NCBI GenBank assembly: GCA_016179865.1
Contig: JACPCJ010000094.1
Coordinates: 1 to 54,254 of the forward strand
Source: Actinomycetota bacterium
GTDB lineage: Bacteria; Actinomycetota; Acidimicrobiia; IMCC26256; JACPCJ01
Length of the DNA: 54,254 nt
Direction: 5' to 3'
A program made the translations under genes and the position numbers. Shown here piece by piece: positions 43,947 to 52,126 of this stretch; the stretch's first letter is position 1, and every line of letters begins with the position of its first letter. The notes under the pieces are model-generated. The model did not search any database. It was not told the origin of the DNA and worked only from the letters and a program-made list of their open reading frames with translations.

Positions 43947-44261
43947 CTATCCTCCGGCCTGCTCGCCCGCCGCCCCGGCGAGCTTGTCCGCCTCACCGGC
44001 CAGCGACAGATCCTTCTCGGTCACGCCGCCCTCGCTGTGCGTCGACAGCGCCACGAGGACCCGGTTGTAGCGGATGTCGATGTCGGGGTGGTGATTGGCC
44101 GCTTCGGCGGCGTCAGCGAGAAGGTTGACGAACGCGATGGCGATGGGAAAGGAGTCGAACTCGAAGGTTCGGCGAATCTCCTGTCCCGGTGATGGGCCGG
44201 CCACCTCCCAGCCATCGCTCGGCAGGCCGGAACGAATTTCCTCGTCGTTGAGCAGGGCCAT
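43947..44261 (-). CDS. phhB: 4a-hydroxytetrahydrobiopterin dehydratase (pterin-4a-carbinolamine dehydratase)
   Basis: A 104-residue PCD/DCoH-type protein: ALLNDEEIRSGLPSDGWEVA, then a central FNEFD-like strand (FEFDSFPIAIAFV) and the active-site motif NHHPDIDIRYNRV. The enzyme dehydrates 4a-hydroxypterins formed by aromatic amino acid hydroxylases. No such hydroxylase is in the window. ATG 44270 is an alternative start. Confidence 0.9.
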   Translation of the reverse strand: MALLNDEEIRSGLPSDGWEVAGPSPGQEIRRTFEFDSFPIAIAFVNLLADAAEAANHHPDIDIRYNRVLVALSTHSEGGVTEKDLSLAGEADKLAGAAGEQAGG

Positions 44262-44329
44262 GCCCTCCATTCTTCCCATGCTCGCGGGCCGTCCAACAAT
44301 CCTCCGCCCGCCTGCCGCCCCCGCGCGCA

Positions 44330-44376
44330 TTCCTGGGTTCTTTGTTACGGCCAGAGCGCAACAAAGAACCCAGGAA
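44330..44376 (-). terminator. Perfect 17-bp hairpin downstream of the DinB-like gene
   Basis: Arms 44330-44346 and 44360-44376 (core CCTGGGTTCTTTGTT) with a 13-nt loop. Just past the stop of the minus-strand gene at 44387, so probably its terminator; no U-tract. Confidence 0.6.
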
Positions 44377-44386
44377 CGGGAGCTTG

Positions 44387-45004
44387 CTAGCCGCGCGAGC
44401 GCAGGGTCTCGACGCCCTCACCCGAGAGGTCGTCGATCGCTGCCGTGCGGCCGCACATCGCCAGGGTCAGGGCTTCGATGGGCCCCGTGACCTCAGGACC
44501 GTCGCCGTGGGTCCAGTCCGTGTCGGTGGCCGAGAGCTTCAGACCCGCGATGCGCTTCTTGTTGCCGAGGGCGATGCTCTGGGTCTTCATCTTGTCGGCG
44601 ACGGCGACGGCGCGGTCGGCCGGGACGTCACGGGGCATCCCGAGCGGACGACGGATGTCCTGGTGGTGCAGGAACACGTCGCACAACACGATCTCGGGCT
44701 TGGCCCCCGGGGGCGTCTTGCGGGACGTGATGCCCTGCACGAAACCGTCCAGCAGCTTCTCGGTGTCCGCCTGGCCATCCCGGATGGCGAACTTGGCGAT
44801 CGTCTTGTTGAAGTTGAACCCCGACGCGATCAGGGCGGGGAGGAACGGACCGATCCTGATGTTCGACGGGGTCAGGTGGGCCACCAGGTGGCGCACCTTC
44901 CACTCGGTGCAGAGGGTTTGCGCCTCCCATTGCTCCGGCGTCAGTGACTCAAGCAGGTCCGCGAGTTCACGCCGTTCCGCTTCGATCTCTTTCCACGCAT
45001 CCAT
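44387..45004 (-). CDS. Maleylpyruvate isomerase/DinB-like family protein
   Basis: A 205-residue helical-bundle protein: ELADLLESLTPEQWEAQTLC, then TEWKVRHLVAHL (conserved HxxxH-type region) and VFLHHQDIRRPLG with candidate metal-binding histidines. Same superfamily as the gene at 36057 but not a close copy. Probable mycothiol-dependent or related enzyme; function unknown. Confidence 0.8.
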   Translation of the reverse strand: MDAWKEIEAERRELADLLESLTPEQWEAQTLCTEWKVRHLVAHLTPSNIRIGPFLPALIASGFNFNKTIAKFAIRDGQADTEKLLDGFVQGITSRKTPPGAKPEIVLCDVFLHHQDIRRPLGMPRDVPADRAVAVADKMKTQSIALGNKKRIAGLKLSATDTDWTHGDGPEVTGPIEALTLAMCGRTAAIDDLSGEGVETLRSRG

Positions 45005-45094
45005 ACCCGGGCCTCCTCAAGCCGAACTTTGGCTGTCTACCGCGCCATAGGAGGCGCGAAGATCCAAAGAAGTAGATGGTTGTCGAGCAGTCTG

Positions 45095-46678
45095 CTACTC
45101 CGGCGGCGACTCTGCTTGGCGCAAGCCGTAGACGATCGAGTCCGAGAGGGCCTGCCACGACGCCTCGATGATGTTCTCGGAGACTCCGATCGTGGACCAG
45201 TCGCGGTCGCCGTCCGTGGAGTCGAGCAGCACCCGGGTGACCGCACCCGTCCCCTTCTGGGTGTCGAGCACCCGCACCTTGTAGTCGGTGAGGTGGATCG
45301 CGCCCAGCGCAGGGTGGGCCAGACCGATGGCGCGGCGCAGGGCCTGGTCGAGGGCATGAACGGGGCCGTTGCCCTCGGCGGTGGCGATGATGCGCTCCCC
45401 CGCCGCGTGCAGCTTGATGGTGGCCTCGGTGGTGACCTCGCCGTCGGCGCGCTTCTCCATGGTCACGCGGAAGCTCTCGAGCTTGAAGAAGTCCTGCTCC
45501 CACCCCGTGGCGCGGCGCAGCAGGAGCTCGAAGCTCCCGTCGGCCGCTTCGAAGTGGTACCCCCGGTACTCGAGGTTCTTCAGCGTCTCCAACACCCCGG
45601 CGAGGGTCTTCCCGTCGAGGTCGATCCCCAACTCCTGCGCCCGGAGCTGAACGGTCGAACGGCCCGCCAGCTCCGACACCACGAACCGGGTGAGGTTGCC
45701 GACGGCGTCGGGCGCCACGTGTTCGTAGGCGTCGCTGGCCCGGGCGATGGCGCTGGTGTGCAGACCGGCCTTGTGGGCAAACGCCGACGAGCCCACGAAG
45801 GGCTGCTGGGGGTCCATGGTGAGGTTCACGATCTCGGCGATGTGGTGCGCGACCGGGGTGAGCCGGTCGAGGCGGTCGGCCGGGATGGTCTCGATCCCCA
45901 TCTTCAGGGCCAGGTTCGGGATGACCGAGCACAGGTTGGCGTTGCCCGTCCGCTCGCCGTATCCGTTGATGCACCCCTGCACCTGGAACACGCCGAGACG
46001 CACGGCGGCGAGGGCGTTGGCGACGGCGCAGTTGGCGTCGTTGTGGAAGTGGCACCCGAAAGCCGCCTCGGGCATGGCCGAGCGCACGTCGCCCACGATG
46101 GCCTCGACCTCGTGTGGGAGCGACCCGCCGTTGGTGTCGCAGAGCACGAGCCGGTCGGCGCCTTCTTCTTGGGCGGCGGCGAGCACCTGCATGGCGAAGT
46201 CGGCGTTGCGCTTGTAGCCGTCGAAGAAGTGCTCGGCGTCGAGAAAGACGTCGAGCCCCTTGCCCTTCAGGTACGCGACCGAGTCGCGCACCATCTCCAC
46301 GGCCTCCTCCAGCGTCGTGTTGAGCGCCTCGGTCACGTGGTAGTCCCACGACTTGGCGACGATGCACACGGTGTGGGTGTTGGCCTTGACCAAGTTCTTG
46401 AGGGTCTCGTCGTCGTCGGCCTTCCCGCCGGCACGCCGGGTCGAGCCGAAGGCGACGAGCTGGCTGAACTCAAGGTTCAGCTCACCCGGCGCGCGCGAGA
46501 AGAACTCCTCGTCCTTGGGGTTGGCGCCCGGCCAGCCGCCCTCGATGTAGTGCACCCCCAGGCTGTCGAGCTGGCGGGCCACCCGGAGCTTGTCTTCGAC
46601 GGTGAGAGACAGGCCCTCGCGCTGGCTGCCGTCGCGCAGGGTCGTGTCGTAGATCTCGACTCGTTCAGGTGCGGACAT
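45095..46678 (-). CDS. cimA: (R)-citramalate synthase / LeuA-like acyltransferase
   Basis: A 527-residue DRE-TIM metallolyase that condenses acetyl-CoA with pyruvate (citramalate route to isoleucine) or a related keto acid. Signatures: IYDTTLRDGSQREGLSL, the metal motif HFHNDANCAVAN and DTNGGSLPHEV, the latter typical of CimA rather than LeuA. The C-terminal LeuA allosteric domain is present. ATG 46678 overlaps the ilvE end by 14 bases. Third gene of leuB-ilvE-cimA. Confidence 0.9.
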   Translation of the reverse strand: MSAPERVEIYDTTLRDGSQREGLSLTVEDKLRVARQLDSLGVHYIEGGWPGANPKDEEFFSRAPGELNLEFSQLVAFGSTRRAGGKADDDETLKNLVKANTHTVCIVAKSWDYHVTEALNTTLEEAVEMVRDSVAYLKGKGLDVFLDAEHFFDGYKRNADFAMQVLAAAQEEGADRLVLCDTNGGSLPHEVEAIVGDVRSAMPEAAFGCHFHNDANCAVANALAAVRLGVFQVQGCINGYGERTGNANLCSVIPNLALKMGIETIPADRLDRLTPVAHHIAEIVNLTMDPQQPFVGSSAFAHKAGLHTSAIARASDAYEHVAPDAVGNLTRFVVSELAGRSTVQLRAQELGIDLDGKTLAGVLETLKNLEYRGYHFEAADGSFELLLRRATGWEQDFFKLESFRVTMEKRADGEVTTEATIKLHAAGERIIATAEGNGPVHALDQALRRAIGLAHPALGAIHLTDYKVRVLDTQKGTGAVTRVLLDSTDGDRDWSTIGVSENIIEASWQALSDSIVYGLRQAESPPE

Positions 46679-47585
46679 ATTCGAGCCACCCCTTGTACTT
46701 CTCGACCTCACCCCGCACGATGGCGAAGTAGGTCTCCTGGATCTTTCGGGTGATCTCTCCGGGCTCCCCGATGACGCGGTCGTCGACCTCACGCATGGGC
46801 ACGACCTCGGCGGCGGTACCGGTGAGGAAGGCCTCGTCGGCGATGTACAGATCCGTCCGCAGGAGGTTCTCTTCTCGCACCTCGTATCCCAGGTCGCGGG
46901 CGATCGTCATCACCGAGTCGCGCGTGATTCCGTCGAGGGCGCCGGCGGACAGCGGCGGGGTCACCAGCATGCCGTCGCGCACAACGAAGAGGTTCTCGCC
47001 CGTGCACTCCGACACGTACCCGTCGGGGCTGAGCAGGATCGCCTCGTCGTAACCGGCCTTGATCGCCTCGACCTTGGCCAGGATCGAGTTGATGTAGATG
47101 CCGGTGCCCTTGGCGGCCGGGGGGTTGATGTTCGAGTCCTGCCGACGCCAGGAGCTGATCTTCATGCGCACGCCGTGCTTGACGCCCTCGTCGCCGAGGT
47201 AGGTGCCCCACGGCCACACCGCCACCGACACGTTCACCGGGCTGTTGAGAGGGTTGAGCCCCATCTCGCCGTACCCCAGGTAGACGAGGGGGCGGATGTA
47301 GCAGCTCTCGACCTCGTTCACCCGCACCGTGTCCTTTACGGCCTCCACGAGCTGCTCGACCGAAAACGGCACCTCGATCATGAGCATCTTGGCCGACCGG
47401 AGGAGCCGCTCGATGTGCTCGGTGAGCCGGAAGACGGCGGGGCCGTCGGCGGTTTCGTAGGCGCGGATGCCCTCGAAGACGCCGGAGCCGTAGTGGAGGG
47501 TGTGGGTGAGGACGTGGACGTTGGCGGCGTCCCAGTCCACCAGCTCGCCGTCCATCCAGATCTTCGACACCTTCTCGAGTGGCAT
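46665..47585 (-). CDS. ilvE: Branched-chain amino acid aminotransferase
   Basis: A 306-residue fold-type IV PLP enzyme catalysing the last transamination of Leu, Ile and Val. It shows HYGSGVFEGIRAYET at the start, the PLP lysine region AKVEAIKAGYDEAILL, and GYVSECTGENLFVV. Starts at ATG 47585, three bases after the leuB stop; overlaps cimA. Controlled with leuB through the upstream attenuator. Confidence 0.95.
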   Translation of the reverse strand: MPLEKVSKIWMDGELVDWDAANVHVLTHTLHYGSGVFEGIRAYETADGPAVFRLTEHIERLLRSAKMLMIEVPFSVEQLVEAVKDTVRVNEVESCYIRPLVYLGYGEMGLNPLNSPVNVSVAVWPWGTYLGDEGVKHGVRMKISSWRRQDSNINPPAAKGTGIYINSILAKVEAIKAGYDEAILLSPDGYVSECTGENLFVVRDGMLVTPPLSAGALDGITRDSVMTIARDLGYEVREENLLRTDLYIADEAFLTGTAAEVVPMREVDDRVIGEPGEITRKIQETYFAIVRGEVEKYKGWLEYVRT

Positions 47586-47588
47586 CCT

Positions 47589-48653
47589 CTACGCCTCCCG
47601 CGCAATGTGATCGGCGACCAGATCGCCGATTTCCTGGGTTGAGTGTTTCATGGTCTGGGCGGTGGTTCCGCCGCCGGCGCCGGCCAACTTCTCCAGCGTG
47701 CCGGCGACCCCGGCTTCCACCCGCAGGGCGGCGGCGTACTCACCGAGATGGTCGAGCATCATGCCCGCCGAGAGCACGGCGGCCAGGGGGTTGGCGAGCC
47801 CCTTCCCGGCGATGTCAGGCGCCGAACCGTGCACGGGCTCGAACACGCTCGGCGTCTCCTTGCCGGGATTGATGTTGCCGCTCGCCGCCAACCCCATGCC
47901 CCCGGCGATGGCGGCCCCGAGGTCGGTGAGGATGTCGCCGAAGAGGTTGTCGGTGACGATCACGTCGAAGCGCTCGGGCTGCTCGACCATGTACAGGCAG
48001 GCGGCGTCGACGTGGGCGTAGTCGAAGGTGACGTTCGGGTACTCGCCGGCGACCTCGCGGGTGGTGCGCATCCAGAGGTCGCCGGCGTAGGTGAGCACGT
48101 TGGTCTTGTGGCAGAGGGTCACGTGGCGACGGGGCCGGGTGCCGGCGACGTTGAAGGCGTACCGCACACACCGCTCGACCCCGGAGCGGGTGTTGAGCGA
48201 CCCCTGGCTCGCCACCTCGACGGCCGTCCCCGGGCGGAGCACGCCTCCCTCGCCGATGTAGGCGCCCTCTGTGTTCTCCCGCACCACGACCATGTCGATG
48301 TCGTCGGGGCCCTTCCCGGCCAGCGGCGTTGCCGCCCCCGCCAGCAGCTTCACCGGGCGCAGGTTGACGTAGAGGTCGAGCTCGAAGCGGAGCCGCAAGA
48401 GGAGACCTCGCTCCAGGACTCCGGGGGGCACGTTGGGATGGCCGACGGCCCCGAGGAGGACGGCGTCGAGGGTGCGGATCTCGTCGAGCACCGAGTCGGG
48501 GAGCACCTCCCCGGTGGCGAGGTAGCGGCGGGCGCCCAAGTCGAACTCGACGGGCTCGAAGGAGACGCCGGTCGCGTCCAGCGCCTTCAGGGCCTCGTCG
48601 ACGACCTCGGGGCCGATGCCGTCGCCCTTGATGAGCCCGATCCGGTGGGTCAT
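47589..48653 (-). CDS. leuB: 3-isopropylmalate dehydrogenase
   Basis: A 354-residue NAD-dependent beta-decarboxylating dehydrogenase of leucine synthesis. Signatures: [13 protein letters not shown], the substrate arginine region [20 protein letters not shown], the metal-binding [15 protein letters not shown], and the NAD site [18 protein letters not shown]. First structural gene of leuB-ilvE-cimA, with the leader peptide and attenuator 45-145 bases upstream. Confidence 0.96.
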   Translation of the reverse strand: MTHRIGLIKGDGIGPEVVDEALKALDATGVSFEPVEFDLGARRYLATGEVLPDSVLDEIRTLDAVLLGAVGHPNVPPGVLERGLLLRLRFELDLYVNLRPVKLLAGAATPLAGKGPDDIDMVVVRENTEGAYIGEGGVLRPGTAVEVASQGSLNTRSGVERCVRYAFNVAGTRPRRHVTLCHKTNVLTYAGDLWMRTTREVAGEYPNVTFDYAHVDAACLYMVEQPERFDVIVTDNLFGDILTDLGAAIAGGMGLAASGNINPGKETPSVFEPVHGSAPDIAGKGLANPLAAVLSAGMMLDHLGEYAAALRVEAGVAGTLEKLAGAGGGTTAQTMKHSTQEIGDLVADHIAREA

Positions 48654-48699
48654 GACGAGTGGTTGTCCCTCTCGTGAAGTGGTTGAGGCGCCGGAAATG

Positions 48700-48734
48700 A
48701 AAAACCGCCCCGGCCATTGAACACAGGGGGCGGT
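48700..48734 (-). terminator. Transcription attenuator upstream of leuB
   Basis: On the minus strand, ACCGCCCC (48734-48727 read in complement) pairs with GGGGCGGT (48711-48704), 15-nt loop, followed by five U residues: a classical intrinsic terminator. GCGGGGG next to the leader stop (48764-48758) can pair with the first arm as an antiterminator. Confidence 0.8.
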
Positions 48735-48764
48735 GGCGACGCGGAAGCCGGAAGCCGGCCCCCG

Positions 48765-48797
48765 CTAGGAAATGACGATGACGTGAAGCGGCGTCAT
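48765..48797 (-). CDS. Branched-chain leader peptide of leuB operon
   Basis: ATG ACG CCG CTT CAC GTC ATC GTC ATT TCC TAG encodes MTPLHVIVIS: five of ten residues are Leu, Val or Ile. No ribosome site precedes it and a TTGACA promoter lies close upstream, so it is probably leaderless. Its stop abuts the antiterminator arm and the terminator follows 30 bases later, the classical attenuation layout. Confidence 0.8.
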   Translation of the reverse strand: MTPLHVIVIS

Positions 48798-48806
48798 GGA
48801 GGGCAA

Positions 48807-48836
48807 AGCCTCGCGCGCCGCTCGCCGGGGTGTCAA
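48807..48836 (-). promoter_or_regulatory. Promoter of the leu leader transcript
   Basis: TTGACA at 48836-48831 (minus), 18-nt spacer, GAGGCT as a weak -10 at 48812-48807; predicted start close to the leader ATG at 48797. Confidence 0.55.
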
Positions 48837-48899
48837 GGCAAAACCGCAGGTCAGCGGGCGCAAACGGGCCCCGTCACGCAGTTCGCGCTCTGGTGCGCT

Positions 48900-50798
48900 T
48901 CAGCGCACCCGGGTGTAGGAGAAGGTGAACCGGTTCCCGTCGGGGGCGGTGAACGAGAAGGTCAGCTCGTCTCCGGTGATGGTGTAGGGCGTGGGCCGCG
49001 AGAGGGACTGGCGGAACCCGTCGAGGAGTGGGATCGGGACCCGCTGGCCCGCGATCTCCACCACCGCCTCCCCCGCACCGGCGATGTTGGCGACGGTGAA
49101 CTCCGTCCCCGTATCGGCGTAGGTGCCGGTGAACTGGGCCGTGAACGTACCCGAGCTGTCGGCGAGGCGGCACTCACCGTCGATCGTCGCCGAGAACGAC
49201 AGGTCCTCGCCGAAGGCGAGCACGTAGGGCCCGGAGCACGACGCGCCGCCCGCCCCGCCGTAGGGGGCGGTGAGGATGCGCAGGATCTCGCCGACATCGG
49301 CGGTCCAGGTGCCAACGAGCTTCTTCTCGCATGCGTCCTCGAGGGATTCGATGACCGCTTGGACGGACAGCTCACCCGCATCTACGGCGCCGATGGCGGC
49401 GGCGCCGAGACCGGGCTCAATCTCGGGAAGCGCAGCGCTTACTGCGTCGTCGCCAGGGCACTCGCACCCCTCGTCACGCATGCAGAAGCGGGCGGAGCCG
49501 CCTGATCCGACCGTCACGGTGCCCGCCCCCGGAAAGCCGATGGCGCCGCCCGACCCGCCGGACAGCGCCACCGTCAGCACCTCGCCCTCTGCGACCGAAA
49601 GGACGAGCGGAAGCGTGGCGAAGCGACCGACGCTCAGCGCCCCGTCCACGGGTGATCCGGATGCCGGGACGTTGAGGGTGGGGGCGCCGTGCGCTCCGGT
49701 GATCCCCGGCCCGGTGGATTCCCACTCGGCGCCGAGGGTGGGCTCCCGCACCAGCGCCTCGGCCGCGGCCTGCACCGCAGCGTCGGGGGCGGCGCCGAAC
49801 AGCGTTTCGACCGCCGCCAGGTTGCCCTGCCCGAGCATCGACAGCATCACCCGCCAGGGATCGGCGCCCTGCTGGGCCGCCACGGCGTAGACGCCGATGG
49901 CGTCGTACGACCGCCGGAAGAGCGAGCGGTCGACGCCGACGAGCCACGTGTCCCACCGGCTGGCGCTCGACGGGGACCCTCCCGCGTAGTCCTCGCCTGC
50001 CCACTCCGCCTGGCCTTCGATCACCCACAAGGGGCCGCCGTAGAAGGCCGCCCGGCTGGCGTCGAGTTGGAAGCAGTGCCAGACCTCGTGGGCCACGGTG
50101 CTCGTGAGCGAGGCGGCGTCGCCGTCGACCGCGCTCTGGGGAAGGGTGATTCGGCACCCGGCCGTGCTCCCGATCTCCGACGTGACGGCGTCGCCACCAG
50201 TGGCTCGGTCCCGCACGACCCGCACCCGGATCGGGAACGAGAGGGTGTGACCGCTGCGCGACTCCAGTTCGGCCCGGATCTCGGCCACCTGGGCCCGGAG
50301 GTCCTCGAGGGTCGGCGCGCTGGAGGTGCGGCCCTGCGCCTCGTCTGTGCTGCCGCCGCCGCCCGTCTCTGCGCCCGCCTCCCCCGGTGGGATCTCGACC
50401 TCGTCCTCGCCTTCGGCGGGCTCGAGGACCTTCGCAACCTCGGCCGCCACTTCAGGCGGCAGATCCGGGGTCGCCCCGGCGAGGCGTCGGATGGCGGGGC
50501 TCACGAACTCGGACTCGCGGCCCTCGGGGATCTCCAACGGCTCCACCCCGGGCAGCGGCGCCACGGCGGCCGCGAACATCCGCTGGGCGGCTTCGACCGA
50601 CAGCACGCCCGCATCGTCGAGGGCGTCGCCCAGGGCCTCGAGGGCCGGATCGGCCTCGGCCTTCTTCTCCGCCTCTTCCTTGGGCTTCGCCGCATCCTCG
50701 CCCGAGTCGCCGCTCGAGCATGCGGCGCCAAGCACGGCCACGGCGATCAGGATCCAATCGGCCCGCCGCGCTCGCTGCCCCCCTCGACCCCACGACAC
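48900..50798 (-). CDS. Lipoprotein with gluzincin-type metallopeptidase motif
   Basis: A 632-residue exported lipoprotein: signal helix and lipobox (LGAAC, Cys near residue 26), acidic/Ala-rich linkers, then a metallopeptidase-like core with HEVWH (zinc HExxH) followed by a downstream Glu (WVIEGQAEWAGE). Beta-rich C-terminal domains with several cysteines follow. Likely a surface zinc protease; substrate unknown. GTG 50798 gives a proper signal peptide; no strong ribosome site. Divergent from greA. Confidence 0.75.
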   Translation of the reverse strand: MSWGRGGQRARRADWILIAVAVLGAACSSGDSGEDAAKPKEEAEKKAEADPALEALGDALDDAGVLSVEAAQRMFAAAVAPLPGVEPLEIPEGRESEFVSPAIRRLAGATPDLPPEVAAEVAKVLEPAEGEDEVEIPPGEAGAETGGGGSTDEAQGRTSSAPTLEDLRAQVAEIRAELESRSGHTLSFPIRVRVVRDRATGGDAVTSEIGSTAGCRITLPQSAVDGDAASLTSTVAHEVWHCFQLDASRAAFYGGPLWVIEGQAEWAGEDYAGGSPSSASRWDTWLVGVDRSLFRRSYDAIGVYAVAAQQGADPWRVMLSMLGQGNLAAVETLFGAAPDAAVQAAAEALVREPTLGAEWESTGPGITGAHGAPTLNVPASGSPVDGALSVGRFATLPLVLSVAEGEVLTVALSGGSGGAIGFPGAGTVTVGSGGSARFCMRDEGCECPGDDAVSAALPEIEPGLGAAAIGAVDAGELSVQAVIESLEDACEKKLVGTWTADVGEILRILTAPYGGAGGASCSGPYVLAFGEDLSFSATIDGECRLADSSGTFTAQFTGTYADTGTEFTVANIAGAGEAVVEIAGQRVPIPLLDGFRQSLSRPTPYTITGDELTFSFTAPDGNRFTFSYTRVR

Positions 50799-50862
50799 GG
50801 AATCGGACTGTATCCGTCGTAGCCCGAGCAGGGCCTTGACAGTGGTCGTACATTTCACTCTC

Positions 50863-51330
50863 GTGACCAGCCACACGACCCATCTCTCACCCGACGCCCA
50901 CCGCCGCCTCCTCGACGAGCTGAACTGGCGCAAGGGCGAACACCGCAGCGAGATCTCAATCTGGATCGAGCGGGCCCGCGAGCACGGTGACATCCGCGAG
51001 AACGCCGACTACGACGCCGCCAAGAACGAGCAGGGATACAACGAGGGGCGCATCCGCCAGCTCGAAACTATCCTCGCTCGCGCTGAGATCGTCGAAGGAG
51101 CAGTGGGCGACGTCGTCAGCTCGGGGACGGTGGTGTCGATCCGAATCGCCGACGACGAGGCCACGTACCTGGTCGGCTCCATCGAGGAACGCCACGACGA
51201 GTACGACGTCCTCTCGGTCAGCGCCCCACTCGGTCAGGCCATCCTCGGCCGCTCGGTCGGCGAGGTCGTCGACTACGAGGCCCCGGTCGGGACGCTGAAG
51301 GTCGAGATCCTCGACATCCGCCCTCTGTAA
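50863..51330 (+). CDS. greA: Transcription elongation factor GreA
   Basis: A 155-residue factor that rescues backtracked RNA polymerase by stimulating transcript cleavage. The N-terminal coiled coil ends with the acidic tip motif DIRENADYDAAKNEQGYNEG, and the C-terminal FKBP-like domain contains YLVGSIEE and SVSAPLGQAILG. GTG 50863 start; TTGACA lies at 50836-50841. Confidence 0.95.
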   Translation: MTSHTTHLSPDAHRRLLDELNWRKGEHRSEISIWIERAREHGDIRENADYDAAKNEQGYNEGRIRQLETILARAEIVEGAVGDVVSSGTVVSIRIADDEATYLVGSIEERHDEYDVLSVSAPLGQAILGRSVGEVVDYEAPVGTLKVEILDIRPL

Positions 51331-51333
51331 CTC

Positions 51334-51384
51334 CGAATTTGGCCTCTTTGCGCGTCTCCTGAGACGGCAGCGCGGCCAAGTTCG
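51334..51384. terminator. 51-nt hairpin repeat between convergent genes (copy B)
   Basis: Matches the reverse complement of 37423-37473 at 47 of 51 positions. Lies between the convergent ends of greA and the IclR gene. The 3' arm core GGCCAAGTTCG recurs at 51390-51400. Its stem is less perfect than copy A. Confidence 0.6.
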
Positions 51385-51408
51385 GGCCGGGCCAAGTTCG
51401 AGCCGCGG

Positions 51409-52065
51409 TCAGGTCACGCCGAGGCGGTGCTCGATGGCCCGGGCGGCGTCGACCACGGCGGGCCCGTGGCGGCGGCCGGGCGCCCGCCCGAGGCGCTCGA
51501 TGGGCCCGCTGATCGAAACGGCGGCGATCACCCTCCCGGCGGCGTCGCGGACGGGCGCGCTGACACTCGCCACGCCCGCCTCGCGCTCGGCCACGCTCTC
51601 GGCCCACCCGGGGTCGGCCACCTCGCCCCGGAGGGCCTTGCCTCCCGACCCGAGACGCAGGGAGAGCACGGCGCCGGTGGGAACGGCGTCGCGGAGGCCC
51701 CCTTCGCGCCGTTCGAGCGACGCCACGCACACCCGGGCGTCGCCGTCGCGCACGTAGAGCTGGGTGCTCTCACCGGTCTGGTCACGCAGGTCGACGAGGA
51801 CGGGTGAGGCGGCGTCAAGCAGGCCCGCCTCCCCACCGGCGGCGCTCCCCCACGCCACGAGGCGCATGCCCAGCCGGTACCGCCCGTCTCCGTCGCGGCG
51901 AAGGAGCCGGTGAGCCTCGAGAGCCGACGCCAGGCGGTGCGCCGTGGGCCGGGAAAGGCGCGTGCGCTCCACCAACTCCGCGAGTGAGATGGCACCGCCG
52001 TCGTGCACCGCCTCCAGCACGGCAATCGACTTGTCGAGGACGCCGACGCCAGTTACGCTGTCCAT
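51409..52065 (-). CDS. IclR-family regulator next to leuCD (NdgR/LtbR-like)
   Basis: A 218-residue IclR regulator: N-terminal winged helix (GGAISLAELVERTRLSRPTA, RLASALEAHRLLRRDGDGRY) and a C-terminal effector domain. Divergent position directly before leuCD matches NdgR of Streptomyces and LtbR of Corynebacterium, which control leucine genes (established knowledge). An inverted repeat in the shared region is the likely operator. Confidence 0.9.
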   Translation of the reverse strand: MDSVTGVGVLDKSIAVLEAVHDGGAISLAELVERTRLSRPTAHRLASALEAHRLLRRDGDGRYRLGMRLVAWGSAAGGEAGLLDAASPVLVDLRDQTGESTQLYVRDGDARVCVASLERREGGLRDAVPTGAVLSLRLGSGGKALRGEVADPGWAESVAEREAGVASVSAPVRDAAGRVIAAVSISGPIERLGRAPGRRHGPAVVDAARAIEHRLGVT

Positions 52066-52078
52066 GCTTTGATACTAA

Positions 52079-52097
52079 TGTCTCAGTATTTGAGACA
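52079..52097. promoter_or_regulatory. Inverted repeat between IclR gene and leuC
   Basis: TGTCTCA-GTATT-TGAGACA, perfect 7-bp arms, in the 61-base divergent gap. Probable NdgR-like operator for the regulator and leuCD. Confidence 0.65.
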
Positions 52098-52114
52098 CAA
52101 ACCAACCCAACTAC

Positions 52115-52126
52115 GGGAGCGCTCCC
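52115..52126 (+). promoter_or_regulatory. Palindrome enclosing the leuC ribosome site
   Basis: GGGAGCGCTCCC, a 12-bp palindrome ending directly at the leuC ATG; its first half is the only ribosome-site-like GGGAG, so folding could reduce leuC translation. Confidence 0.4.

Noticed and set aside
45029-46753. 574-codon plus-strand open frame
   Set aside because: Antisense to cimA, which has all family signatures.
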